A program made the position numbers and the translations under genes. Positions 19,476 through 28,364 of a stretch of DNA of 64,000 nt are shown here, one piece after another; positions within the stretch are counted from its first letter, which is position 1, and each line of letters opens with the position of its first letter. Location of the stretch: contig NZ_JAUTBL010000002.1 of assembly GCF_030819275.1 (NCBI RefSeq), forward strand, positions 1,676,501 through 1,740,500, read 5' to 3'. The DNA is from Agrobacterium larrymoorei. GTDB taxonomy: Bacteria; Pseudomonadota; Alphaproteobacteria; Rhizobiales; Rhizobiaceae. The notes beneath the pieces were generated by a model, which was not told the DNA's origin, ran no database searches, and saw only the letters and a program-made list of their open reading frames with translations.

Positions 19476-19490
19476 GTACTCTTTTTGTTC
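19476..19490 (-). promoter_or_regulatory. LexA (SOS) box of recA
   Basis: GTAC-TCTTTTT-GTTC on the plus strand matches the alphaproteobacterial LexA consensus GTTC-N7-GTTC at 7 of 8 positions. It lies 60-74 bases upstream of the recA start codon. Confidence 0.7.
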
Positions 19491-19656
19491 TCATTCCACA
19501 ACAGCACATCAGTCCTTTGAAAACAAATAGCGATAAGCCGTTCGTTCTGCTTTTGTTTTTCTTTGGTGACGGCTTTTACGAAGGCTGCGGGGCCGGTTGG
19601 ATGGAACCAGAAAACACCGAATCGGACGTGTTTGTCCGTCTCGGCAAGAAGGATGG

Positions 19657-20601
19657 ATGAACGTGAAGAAAATACTCGTTCTGGGCGGCGCGCATATCGA
19701 CCGGCGCGGCATGATCGAGACGGAAACGGTGCAAGGCGCCAGCAATCCGGGCTCCTGGATGGAAGAAGCCGGCGGTGGCGGTTTCAATGCGGCCCGCAAC
19801 CTGTCCCGGCTGGGATTTCAGGTGAGGCTCATCGCCCCACGCGGCGGTGATGGGAATGGCGCGACCGTTGCCGCAGCAGCACGTGATGCAGGCGTCGAGG
19901 ATACGCCATTCACCTTCTTGGACCGCAGCACGCCGAGTTATACGGCGATTCTAGAGCGCGACGGCAACCTGGTTATCGCCATCGCGGATATGGACCTCTA
20001 CAAGCTCTTCACGCCGCGTCGCCTTAAAGTGCGCGCCGTGCGCGACGCGATCAAGGCCACCGACATCATCCTTTGCGATGCAAACCTCCCAGAAGATACG
20101 CTAGGCGCGATCGGCACCGCGGCGCGCGCGTGTGAAAAGCGTCTTGCGGCTATTGCCATTTCTCCGGCAAAGGTTGTCCGGATGAAATCGACATTGGCCA
20201 GCATCGACATGCTGTTCATGAATGAGGCCGAGGCGCGCGCCCTGACCGGCAAAAATGTCACCGATGCGAGACAATGGCCAGCCTTGCTGAGAGAGACCGG
20301 CCTTCGCGGCGGCGTGATTACCAGTGGCGCGAAACGCGTTGTCGCCTTCGACCAGAACGGGACCGCAGTCCTGACGCCACCTTTGATCGAGGACGTGAAA
20401 GATGTGACGGGCGCGGGTGACGCTATGGCGTCCGGCTATCTCTCGGCAATTGCCAACGGCAAACCCATCACCGAAGCACTGCGCCACGGTGCTGCCGCGG
20501 CCGCCATCACGGTCCAGTCTCCGTTTGCGACTGCCAGCGAGTTGAGCGCCGAGACGCTTGCCGCCGTCCTGGCGCTTGTGCCGCAGGCAGAAATGGTGTG
20601 A
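19657..20601 (+). CDS. psuK: PfkB-family carbohydrate kinase, probable pseudouridine kinase
   Basis: A 314-residue ribokinase-family enzyme. The glycine-rich GGGGFNAARNLSRLG near residue 40 and the catalytic GAGDAMASGYLSAIANG near 255 are the PfkB signatures. The gene lies 30 bases upstream of psuG, so it very likely phosphorylates pseudouridine to pseudouridine 5'-phosphate, which PsuG then splits. The start at 19657 follows AAGAAGGATGG. No PsuT-type transporter gene is next to the pair. Confidence 0.85.
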   Translation: MNVKKILVLGGAHIDRRGMIETETVQGASNPGSWMEEAGGGGFNAARNLSRLGFQVRLIAPRGGDGNGATVAAAARDAGVEDTPFTFLDRSTPSYTAILERDGNLVIAIADMDLYKLFTPRRLKVRAVRDAIKATDIILCDANLPEDTLGAIGTAARACEKRLAAIAISPAKVVRMKSTLASIDMLFMNEAEARALTGKNVTDARQWPALLRETGLRGGVITSGAKRVVAFDQNGTAVLTPPLIEDVKDVTGAGDAMASGYLSAIANGKPITEALRHGAAAAAITVQSPFATASELSAETLAAVLALVPQAEMV

Positions 20602-20631
20602 AGAGATCGCTTAAACGAAATGGAAGAGACC

Positions 20632-21555
20632 ATGACCAAGACCACCTCCCCGCTCCTACCGATCGTCTATTCGGAAGAAGTTGCTGCAGCCAAGCAGCGC
20701 GGCGCGCCCATCGTTGCGCTTGAATCCACCATCATCACCCACGGCATGCCCTATCCTGGCAACATCCGCATGGCCGAGGGCGTGGAGACACTGATCCGCG
20801 ACAATGGCGCAATTCCGGCCACCATCGCCGTTATCCATGGCACATTGCATATCGGTCTCGAAAAGGATCAGCTGGAAGCGCTGGCGCAAACCAAAGATGC
20901 CATGAAGGTCTCGCGTGCCGATATCGCCTTTGCGATTGCCGAGCGCCGCACGGGCGCAACGACGGTTGCCGCCACCATGATTGCCGCCGAACATGCGGGC
21001 ATCAAGGTCTTCGCCACCGGCGGCATTGGCGGCGTGCATCGCGGCGCGGAAGAGAGCTTCGATATTTCGGCAGACCTGACCGAGCTTGCGCGCACCGGCG
21101 TCATCGTCGTCTGCGCTGGCGCAAAGGCGATCCTGGATGTGCCGAAGACGCTTGAGGTTCTGGAAACCAACGGCGTTCCGGTCGTCACCTATGGCTCGGA
21201 AGAATTCCCTGCCTTCTGGTCGCGAGCTTCCGGCCTGAAGAGCCCGCTGACGCTGAATAGCCCGGCAGCGATCGCCAACTTCCAGACCACCCGCGAACAG
21301 TTTGGCCTCGAAGGCGGCATGCTGATCGCCAACCCGGTGCCGGAAGAAGACGAAATCGCCCGCGACGAGATGGAAATCTACATCGAGCGCGCATTGTCGG
21401 CAGCCGAAGAAGACAACATCAGCGGCAAGGCGGTCACGCCCTATCTATTGGCAAAGATTTTCGAGATCACCGAAGGCCGCAGCCTCGACACCAATATCTC
21501 GCTGGTGCGCAACAATGCGCGCCTGGCAGCCGAGATCGCTGTCGCGTTGGCCTGA
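20632..21555 (+). CDS. psuG: pseudouridine-5'-phosphate glycosidase
   Basis: A 307-residue enzyme that cleaves the C-C bond of pseudouridine 5'-phosphate to uracil and ribose 5-phosphate. The family signatures ALESTIITHGMPYPGN near residue 30, ATTVAATM, FATGGIGGVHRGAE, VVCAGAKAILD and TPYLLAKI are all present, including the catalytic lysine region. The ATG at 20632 is preferred (GGAAGAG upstream); an in-frame ATG at 20620 lacks a site. It forms an operon with psuK. Confidence 0.95.
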   Translation: MTKTTSPLLPIVYSEEVAAAKQRGAPIVALESTIITHGMPYPGNIRMAEGVETLIRDNGAIPATIAVIHGTLHIGLEKDQLEALAQTKDAMKVSRADIAFAIAERRTGATTVAATMIAAEHAGIKVFATGGIGGVHRGAEESFDISADLTELARTGVIVVCAGAKAILDVPKTLEVLETNGVPVVTYGSEEFPAFWSRASGLKSPLTLNSPAAIANFQTTREQFGLEGGMLIANPVPEEDEIARDEMEIYIERALSAAEEDNISGKAVTPYLLAKIFEITEGRSLDTNISLVRNNARLAAEIAVALA

Positions 21556-21576
21556 ACAGCCAGGAATGAACAAGAA

Positions 21577-21607
21577 AAGGCCCGGAAGCTATCAGCTTCC
21601 GGGCCTT
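21577..21607. terminator. bidirectional terminator between psuG and the OmpA gene
   Basis: A perfect 14-bp stem AAGGCCCGGAAGCT / AGCTTCCGGGCCTT with a 3-base loop. It is followed by CTTATT on the plus strand and TTTCTTG on the minus strand, and serves the two convergent genes. Confidence 0.88.
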
Positions 21608-21627
21608 CTTATTGATCGGTACGAACG

Positions 21628-23835
21628 TTAGTTCTGCGCAACCGGGCGCACCAGCGGCGTGATGCGGCGGATGGTAACGCGACGGTTCTCCTGGTTCGGA
21701 CCAAGGGTCTGGACCTTCAGGTAGCGCTCGCCATAGCCCTGCGTTGTCAGGTTTTCCGGCGGGATGCCGTAAACTTCGGTCAAGACCTTGGCGACAGACT
21801 CTGCGCGTTCGTCAGAGAGAACGAGGTTGCTTTCATCCGAACCCACGGCGTCGGTATGGCCTTCGATCAGGAAGGTTTCAGCCGGGTTCTTTTCAAGCAC
21901 CTTGTTCATCGCATCGGCAACCTTGCGCAACGAGCGTGCCTGGCTCATTGGAATTTCGGCACTGCCGGTCGCAAAGGTGATGGTGTCGAGGTCGATACGA
22001 CGCACCATGTCACGTACGCGAGCCGAGTAGCGGACCTCATCCATGGAATAAACGCGCTGAACGGGCTCTACCGGTGGCTGCTCCAAGAAGCGATAGTAGT
22101 CACGATCATCGTCGGACGACGTATCGATGATGTACTCATTGACGGGGATGCGCAGGCGCAGTGGCGGCAGGTCGAGACCCGGATCACGGTAAACATATTC
22201 GCGGTCGGGCTCATCCGCCAGTTCCGGCGCGTAGAACAGCACATATTCGCGGCCACGGGCATCGATACGGGAGCGCTGGATGACGTCGCCGTAACGGTTG
22301 CGAATGGTCACGACCTGCGTACCGTCAGAGCGTTCGATCGTCTCGCGGTACCGGTCGTCGGGCAGACGCTCGTAATAGGGCTTCGCGCCTTCGCTGACGA
22401 ATCGGTCATCATCACTGCCACGGACCACGATGCGGTCACCGAACTGCAGGAAGACGCGGTCGCCCATGTCGCGGTCGCGCGGCATGTCGCGCGGGCGCCA
22501 TTCCCGCACGCCGTCGGGACGGTCGAACTGCGGACGGCGGTCGATACGCTCACCCTGGATGTTGGTGATGTTCTGGATGTTGATCTGCGGCGCAGGCTGT
22601 CCGTCACGGCGTGCAGCGGCCTGGGCTTCCGCATCCGAGGTTGGAACCTTGAAGTCCTGAACCTGCTCGCGTTCACGGCGACGCTGTTCGCGAAGCTGCT
22701 CGTTGCCGCTGCGATAGACTTCCTTGTCGCTGTCGAGAACGGCAGCACCCTTGTCGACGGGCAGAACGACGGTATCAGCCGACTTGGATGGGTCCTTGGC
22801 AATGGCGCGGGCCTTGTCCAACTGCTCCTTCGTCGTGGGAGGCGCTTCCGTCTGTGGCGTTGCGACCTGGGCGGGAACAGGCTCGCCGGCTGGTGCCTGA
22901 CCTGTTGCTGCACCGTCAAGCGGTGCTGGCGTCGGCGCACCCGGAACAGGGGCCGGTGCCGGCTCGACATTTTGGGTGCGAGGCGGGCGTGGCTGTTCGG
23001 AAGGTTGCTGGCCGGGGGCTGGGTTCGGCTGCTCTGCGGGTGCAGGCGCACGACCCGGTGTCGGCGGTTCTGCCGGCACCGGTGCGGCACCCTCGGCAGG
23101 TTCCGGGGCTGCCGGGCGCTTTGCGGGCTTGGCAGGCTTTTCCGGCGCAGCTTCAGTGGCTGCAGGTTCGTTCGCTGGCTTGGTGGCTGGGGCTTCCGGC
23201 TTCGGCGGCTGCTTGCCTTCTGCTTCCGGCTGCGCTTCGGCAGCAGGCTTGCGACGTGGGCGCTCCTGCTGCTGTTCCGGCTCGGCCTGTGGTGCGGCTT
23301 CCGGAGCGGCTTCGCGACGCGGACGCTCAGCGCCTGGCTGCTCTTCTGCTTCTGGCTGCGCCTCTGCGGCTGGCTTACGGCGCGGGCGTTCCTGCTGCTG
23401 TTCAGGGGCGGCTTGCGGCGCTGCTTCAGGAGCGGCTTCCCGGCGCGGGCGCTCTGGGCGTGCCTCACCTTCGGGCGCGGCTTCGCGGCGTGGACGCTCC
23501 TGCGGCTGCTCGGGCTGCGGTTCAGGTGCCGCTTCTCGCTTCGGAGGCTGCGGGGCTTCTTCGCGCTTCTGCTCAGGCTCGCGCTTAGGCTCGGCTTGGG
23601 GTTCGCCCTGCTGCTCGCGCTGGCGTCGCTTCAACAATTCTTCTTCTGGGTTCGGCGGCGCCTCGGCCTGCGCAAGAATGATGGCTCCATTACCGTTGGA
23701 CACGGTTCCCTGTTGCTCAACCTGCGCCATCGGCGCTGCATGCGCAACCGTGGCCACAAATGCCGGTTCTACTGCAATGGCAATCGACATGAGGGGGAAA
23801 ACCACCCCGGTCATCAATTTATTCTTATTCAGCAT
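21628..23835 (-). CDS. OmpA-family outer membrane protein with long Pro/Glu/Ala-rich repeat region
   Basis: A 735-residue protein. A signal peptide (residues 1-33, ending in VAHA-AP) is followed by a disordered region, residues 60-340, rich in Pro, Glu, Ala, Gln and Arg. Two copies of a 37-residue unit (ERPRREAAPEAAPQ start, AAEAQPEAE end) lie at 128-164 and 170-206. A middle region (about 410-600) is rich in Asp and Arg. The C-terminal OmpA peptidoglycan-binding domain, about 615-725, has ITFATGSAEIP, LIEGHTDAVGSDESN and NRRVTIRR. It probably anchors the outer membrane to the wall. The start is supported by GAGGAAG. Long antisense frames here come from the skewed codons. Confidence 0.88.
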   Translation of the reverse strand: MLNKNKLMTGVVFPLMSIAIAVEPAFVATVAHAAPMAQVEQQGTVSNGNGAIILAQAEAPPNPEEELLKRRQREQQGEPQAEPKREPEQKREEAPQPPKREAAPEPQPEQPQERPRREAAPEGEARPERPRREAAPEAAPQAAPEQQQERPRRKPAAEAQPEAEEQPGAERPRREAAPEAAPQAEPEQQQERPRRKPAAEAQPEAEGKQPPKPEAPATKPANEPAATEAAPEKPAKPAKRPAAPEPAEGAAPVPAEPPTPGRAPAPAEQPNPAPGQQPSEQPRPPRTQNVEPAPAPVPGAPTPAPLDGAATGQAPAGEPVPAQVATPQTEAPPTTKEQLDKARAIAKDPSKSADTVVLPVDKGAAVLDSDKEVYRSGNEQLREQRRREREQVQDFKVPTSDAEAQAAARRDGQPAPQINIQNITNIQGERIDRRPQFDRPDGVREWRPRDMPRDRDMGDRVFLQFGDRIVVRGSDDDRFVSEGAKPYYERLPDDRYRETIERSDGTQVVTIRNRYGDVIQRSRIDARGREYVLFYAPELADEPDREYVYRDPGLDLPPLRLRIPVNEYIIDTSSDDDRDYYRFLEQPPVEPVQRVYSMDEVRYSARVRDMVRRIDLDTITFATGSAEIPMSQARSLRKVADAMNKVLEKNPAETFLIEGHTDAVGSDESNLVLSDERAESVAKVLTEVYGIPPENLTTQGYGERYLKVQTLGPNQENRRVTIRRITPLVRPVAQN
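23218..23454 (-). repeat. internal tandem repeat inside the OmpA gene
   Basis: Two units of about 111 bases (23344-23454 and 23218-23328), offset by 126 bases, encode nearly identical 37-residue segments (one Ala/Glu difference). The DNA differs at many third positions, so the duplication is old and kept by protein-level selection. Confidence 0.8.
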
Positions 23836-24094
23836 GGCGCTTCCTCATCTGCCGTCTTCATTTAAGTCTGCCCTGCGGCATCGGGGCACAGTCTGCACGT
23901 AATGGCGCTGAACAACGCCCGGCGTGCGGTCTTGTTCCAATGATGAAGAGGCTCTTATGTACCGGGAATGAACGAAAAAAGGCATTTTCGGGGAGGTCTG
24001 CCCTGATTGCCGGGAACTGGTTCGTGACGGCAGCAGCCATGCCTATCGCACGAGGCGACGGCGGGAACTGGCCCGCCGTCACATAGCACGAGAT

Positions 24095-25360
24095 TCAAGC
24101 CGTGCTTCCCCGTGTCGGGTGCGCCGGTTCAACCGCTTGGTCATCTGTGACGCCAAACTGCACGTTGCGCTTTTCATATCCGAACCCGGCCAGCAGGGCG
24201 ACGGCGCAGGCGACGACGATTGCAACGCTGAAAAGCGCAAGCGCGTAATCCCCGTTCCAGTGCGCGGCGAGTGTCGTTTGCAAGGTTGCGTTGCCAGAGG
24301 CCAGCAGATTCCCGAGCTGGTAGGCAAAGCCCGGGAATGTGCCACGCACTTCGTCCGGCGAGAGTTCATTTAGGTGAACCGGGATAACGCCCCACGCACC
24401 CTGAACGAAAAACTGCAGCACGAAAGCACCGATGGCAAGCATGACGGCACCAGGCGCATAAACCCAGAACCAGGCGGCGGGAATGGCCAGGAGGGCGGCA
24501 ATCACGATTGCCTTCCGGCGGCCAATCTGTTGCGAAAGAGCGCCGAAGAACAGCCCACCGCAAATCGCCCCAATGTTATAGACGATCGCAATGGCCCCTG
24601 TCGTGTGACTGTCATAGCCCCGCTGTGTTTCCAGGAAGGTTGGATAGATATCCTGCGTGCCGTGGCTGAGGAAATTGAACGCCGTCATCAGGATAACGGT
24701 CCAGATGAAAAGTGGAACGTTCTTCTTCAGGACAGTCAGGAACGGTTGCTGAGGCCGCTTCTGGCGTTGGAGAAATGCCGGTGATTCCTCCACACTGCGC
24801 CGGATATAGAGAACGATCAGCGCTGGGAGGGCACCGACAAAGAACATGCCGCGCCAGCCGATGATCGGATAGAGCAGAAAGAAGACAATCGAGGCCAGCA
24901 AATAGCCAGCCGGGTAGCCCGCCTGAAGCAGGCCGGAGACGAAGCCACGCGCCTGGGGCGGCACCGTTTCCATAGTGAGTGAAGCGCCCACACCCCATTC
25001 GCCGCCCATGGCGATGCCATAGAGCAGACGCAGGACGATAAACATCGTCAGCCCGGTGGAGAAGCCGGAGAGAAGCTCAAGGGCCGAATAAAGAAGGACA
25101 TCGACCATGAGCGTGATGCGGCGACCATAACGGTCGGACGCAAGGCCAAAAAGCAGCGCGCCGATCGGCCGCATGGCAAGCGTCAGGAAAATTGCGATCG
25201 AGACCGCGGGGATGCTTGTATTGAATTCCTTCGCGATGTCCTTGATGACAAAAACAAGGATAAAGAAATCGAAGGCGTCGAGCGTCCAGCCGAGGAAGCT
25301 GGCGATGACCGTGTTACGCTGCGCAGGCGTCAGCGACTGAATGGTTTGCGTGATACCCAT
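24095..25360 (-). CDS. MFS transporter, sialate/lactate:H+ symporter-like
   Basis: A 421-residue 12-helix major facilitator. The first helix region (GWTLDAFDFFILVFVIKDIAKEF) and the loop-2 motif GLASDRYGRR fit the SHS/MHS branches, which carry lactate, pyruvate, sialic acid or other carboxylates. Later motifs include GGEWGVGASLTMETVP and FGALSQQIGRRKA. The substrate cannot be told from sequence. The ATG at 25358-25360 follows AGGAGGAATCTTC. It diverges from the amino-acid ABC operon. Confidence 0.88.
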   Translation of the reverse strand: MGITQTIQSLTPAQRNTVIASFLGWTLDAFDFFILVFVIKDIAKEFNTSIPAVSIAIFLTLAMRPIGALLFGLASDRYGRRITLMVDVLLYSALELLSGFSTGLTMFIVLRLLYGIAMGGEWGVGASLTMETVPPQARGFVSGLLQAGYPAGYLLASIVFFLLYPIIGWRGMFFVGALPALIVLYIRRSVEESPAFLQRQKRPQQPFLTVLKKNVPLFIWTVILMTAFNFLSHGTQDIYPTFLETQRGYDSHTTGAIAIVYNIGAICGGLFFGALSQQIGRRKAIVIAALLAIPAAWFWVYAPGAVMLAIGAFVLQFFVQGAWGVIPVHLNELSPDEVRGTFPGFAYQLGNLLASGNATLQTTLAAHWNGDYALALFSVAIVVACAVALLAGFGYEKRNVQFGVTDDQAVEPAHPTRGSTA

Positions 25361-25687
25361 GAAGATTCCTCCTGGAATTGGAGGCGGAGGCCGAAAATCG
25401 GGAACCGTCGTCTGAAATAATGAATTGTAGCCCAAAACTATAAGGCTTCCTTATTACGCATAAGCGCCAATTTTGTTCCCTGAAATTTGAGCAGATAGCG
25501 GCAATGCGACTGCATGCTTTGAGGAGGCTGTCGCAGCGCAAAACAATGATGTTGCATTTTTTTTGCAACGGGATGAGTATCCCGGCAAGCATCCGCAACC
25601 GGCTCTCGACCGCGCGGAGTGCTAAAATCTCCATGCACGCAGAACATAAATGAGGCGTGCGTCGTATCGCCGAAAGAGAGGATCTCA
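25361..25687. other. 327-base divergent promoter region
   Basis: The region between the MFS gene and the ABC binding-protein gene contains no supported gene. It holds GTTGCA-N7-TGCAAC at 25551-25569, whose loop is a run of T, listed separately. Confidence 0.5.
25551..25569 (+). promoter_or_regulatory. candidate operator upstream of the amino-acid ABC operon
   Basis: GTTGCA and TGCAAC are exact inverted repeats around seven T residues, about 120 bases before the binding-protein start. The spacing (T-N11-A within it) would suit a LysR-type regulator, but no such gene is adjacent. Confidence 0.35.
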
Positions 25688-26461
25688 ATGCTGAACCCCA
25701 CCCGTCTGTTTGCTGCAGCTTCCATTGCAGCTCTGTCGCTGTTCGCCGGCTCTGCCATGGCGCAGGACAAGATCGTCATCGGCACGGAAGGCGCATACCC
25801 GCCATTCAACGTTCTGGAAGCTGACGGAAAGCTGACCGGCTTCGATATCGATATCGCCAAGGCGCTCTGCGAAGAGATGAAGGCCGAATGCACCTTCGTC
25901 ACCAATGATTGGGACGGCATCATCCCGGCCCTTCAGGCGAAGAAGTTCGACGCCATTGTTGCCTCCATGTCGATCACGCCTGAGCGCCTTGAAAAGGTGG
26001 ACTTCTCTGAGAAGTACTACAACACGCCTCCGGCCATTGCCGTACCGAAGGACTCGCCGATCAAGTCGGTGGAAGACCTCAAGGGCAAAACGATCGGCGC
26101 GCAAGGCTCCACCACCCACGCCAACTATGCCGAAAAGCACCTGGCCGATTCCGAGCTGAAGCTTTATCCGACGGCTGACGAGTACAAGCTCGACATTACC
26201 AATGGCCGCATCGATGGCGTCATCGACGATATCGTGGTTCTGTCGCAATGGGTAAAGTCGGATGCGGGCGCATGCTGCAAGATCCTGACGGCTCTGCCGG
26301 TCGATGAACAGATCAATGGCAAGGGCGCGGGTATCGCCGTTCGCAAGGGCGATAAGGCTCTCGCCGACAAGTTCAGCGCGGCCATCAAGGCAATCCGTGC
26401 CAACGGCAAGTACAAAGAGATCAACGACAAGTACTTCGATTTCGACGTTTACGGCCAATAA
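25688..26461 (+). CDS. amino-acid ABC transporter, periplasmic binding protein
   Basis: A 257-residue family 3 solute-binding protein. The signal peptide ends at AGSAMA-QD. Typical stretches are GTEGAYPPFNVLEADGKLTGFDIDIAKAL, ADIT-like SMSITPERLEKVDFS, DLKGKTIGAQGSTTHANY and NGRIDGVIDD. This pattern fits basic amino acid or opine binding proteins (arginine, lysine, ornithine, histidine, octopine, nopaline). The ATG at 25688 follows AGAGAGGATCTCA. It heads an operon with two permease genes; no ATPase gene follows. Confidence 0.9.
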   Translation: MLNPTRLFAAASIAALSLFAGSAMAQDKIVIGTEGAYPPFNVLEADGKLTGFDIDIAKALCEEMKAECTFVTNDWDGIIPALQAKKFDAIVASMSITPERLEKVDFSEKYYNTPPAIAVPKDSPIKSVEDLKGKTIGAQGSTTHANYAEKHLADSELKLYPTADEYKLDITNGRIDGVIDDIVVLSQWVKSDAGACCKILTALPVDEQINGKGAGIAVRKGDKALADKFSAAIKAIRANGKYKEINDKYFDFDVYGQ

Positions 26462-26577
26462 GCCTGTTTCTCATGTTGAAATATCATGGCGGGAGGGTTG
26501 CCCTCCCGCCATTTTTGTTTGAGAACACTTTCATAAAACAAATATGAATAGCGGCGCAGATCGCAGGGGACATTGGC

Positions 26578-27378
26578 ATGAGCGGAGTGTTTTCCGCCGT
26601 AGGTTCGTTCTGGACCTATCTCACATATCTGTTCGACCCTTTCTGTGGTCCGGTCGGTATCTTCTCACTTTTTGGCAACGGCACCCTGCTCACCTGCGGT
26701 GATGGCTGGGGTGATGAAATTGCCTTCGGCGTGAAGGTGACCATTTCCGTGGCGCTCGCCACACTCCCTGTCGGATTGCTGCTGGGCTTCCTGATCGCGC
26801 TTGGCGCTCAATCGCAGGAAAAATCCCTTCGCCTGGCTGTCGGCATCTACACCACGATCTTCCGCGGTCTCCCGGAGCTCCTGACCCTCTTCATCGTCTA
26901 TTACGGCATGCAGATCCTGCTCCAGACGATCGCCGGCTATCTCGGCTTTACAGGCCCTATCGAGATCAATGCCTTCGTTGCGGGCATGATTGCGCTTTCG
27001 GTCGTCTTCTCGTCTTACGCGTCCGAAGTTCTCTTGTCTGCGTTTCGCGCCATTCCCAAGGGCCAATATGAGGCGGGTGACGCGCTTGGACTGTCGCGCA
27101 GCCGCACCATGGTTCTCGTCATCATACCTCAGCTTGTTCGCATCGCCCTTCCCGGTATGACCAATCTCTGGGTCATTCTGTTGAAAGATACGTCCTACGT
27201 CTCGATCATCGGGCTCGCGGATATCCTGCGCCAGACTGGCATTGCCGCGCGTGTCACCAAGGATGCGTTTCTGTTCTACGGCATTGCCTGCATGCTCTAC
27301 CTCATTCTCGCTCTTATATCCTCAATCGGCATTGGCTATATCGACCGCTGGGCGCGTCGCTCGGAGGTGCAGCGATGA
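26578..27378 (+). CDS. amino-acid ABC transporter permease 1 (HisQ type)
   Basis: A 266-residue inner membrane permease. It has about five membrane segments and the conserved ATPase-contact EAA loop (KGQYEAGDALGLSRSRTM near residue 160). FRGLPELLTLFIVYYG is the polar amino acid permease signature. The N-terminus has an unusual extra segment with two cysteines (DPFCGPVG, LLTCGDGW) before the first core helix. AGGGGA precedes the start. It overlaps the next permease by 4 bases (ATGA). Confidence 0.92.
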   Translation: MSGVFSAVGSFWTYLTYLFDPFCGPVGIFSLFGNGTLLTCGDGWGDEIAFGVKVTISVALATLPVGLLLGFLIALGAQSQEKSLRLAVGIYTTIFRGLPELLTLFIVYYGMQILLQTIAGYLGFTGPIEINAFVAGMIALSVVFSSYASEVLLSAFRAIPKGQYEAGDALGLSRSRTMVLVIIPQLVRIALPGMTNLWVILLKDTSYVSIIGLADILRQTGIAARVTKDAFLFYGIACMLYLILALISSIGIGYIDRWARRSEVQR

Positions 27379-28205
27379 GCCACATCGATCAGTTGATCGA
27401 GGCAAGACCAGCACCGCCTCCGCCGCCCAAACCGCTCTCCGCGAGCAAGGTGATAGGCTGCGTCATCGTTGCTTTCTGGGCCCTCCTCTTCGCAGGTCTT
27501 GTGCTGTCGCTGATCATGGATTGGGATCCGGACAAGATCGAGCGCTACGGCTGGCGCTATATTGATGGCCTGTTCACGACCATCAGCCTCGTCGGCCTTG
27601 CTCTCATCCTGGGCGCGGCCCTTTCTGCTCCGATCGCTTTCGCTCGCATGTCAAAGAACAGGATCGTGAGCGCCATTGCATTTGCCTATGTCTATCTCTT
27701 CCGCAGCACGCCGCTTCTGGCGCAGCTGTTCCTTATCTATTACGGCCTGGGCGGCTTTCGCACCGAACTGGAAGCGGTGGGTCTGTGGTGGTTCTTCCGC
27801 GACGCCTGGTATTGCGGCCTCCTTTCACTGACACTGAACACTGCCGCCTATCAGGCCGAGATCCTGCGTGGTGCAATCGAGAGTGTGCCGAAGGGCCAGC
27901 ATGAAGGTGCGGCATCTCTTGGCATTCCCAAGCCGGTGACATTCTGGAAGATCATTTTGCCGCAGGCACTGATCGTGGCACTCCGCCCCTATGGCAACGA
28001 GATCATCCTGATGATCAAGGGTTCTGCGGTTGTATCGATCGTCACCGTCTTCGATCTGATGGGCCAGACGCGCTACGCCTACTCCCGCACCTTCGACTTC
28101 CAGGCCTATCTCTGGGCGGCAATATTCTACCTCTCCATGGTGGAGATCCTGCGCCACGTCTGGGCGGCGGTGGAAGCAAGGTTGACACGGCATCTAAAGC
28201 GATAG
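27375..28205 (+). CDS. amino-acid ABC transporter permease 2 (HisM type)
   Basis: A 276-residue permease with a Pro-rich cytoplasmic N-terminus (ARPAPPPPPKPL), FRSTPLLAQLFLIYYG, and the EAA loop KGQHEGAASLGIPKPVTFWK near residue 178. It pairs with permease 1 to form the heterodimeric channel. The gene starts within the stop of permease 1. An imperfect hairpin with GTTAGCAGC/GCTGCTAAC arms lies at 28209-28240, just after the stop. The ATP-binding subunit expected next is missing; usg comes next. Confidence 0.92.
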   Translation: MSHIDQLIEARPAPPPPPKPLSASKVIGCVIVAFWALLFAGLVLSLIMDWDPDKIERYGWRYIDGLFTTISLVGLALILGAALSAPIAFARMSKNRIVSAIAFAYVYLFRSTPLLAQLFLIYYGLGGFRTELEAVGLWWFFRDAWYCGLLSLTLNTAAYQAEILRGAIESVPKGQHEGAASLGIPKPVTFWKIILPQALIVALRPYGNEIILMIKGSAVVSIVTVFDLMGQTRYAYSRTFDFQAYLWAAIFYLSMVEILRHVWAAVEARLTRHLKR

Positions 28206-28364
28206 GACGTTAGCAGCACTCTGCCTGATCAGCTGCTAACACGCTGAGAAGTATAAATAATTTGTGACGAGAGCCATTCTTGGCAAGGTTCGATTAACCA
28301 TGTCATGTTCCCATTGTCGATGACACTTCTGTGTGTCGGCGATCAATAGAACGGGAACAGCCAC

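Noticed and set aside
21856..23902. Very long plus-strand open frames (up to 669 codons) opposite the OmpA gene
   Set aside because: They mirror the Pro/Glu/Ala-rich codons of the true gene, have Cys/Arg/Gly-rich nonsense composition, and lack a ribosome site.
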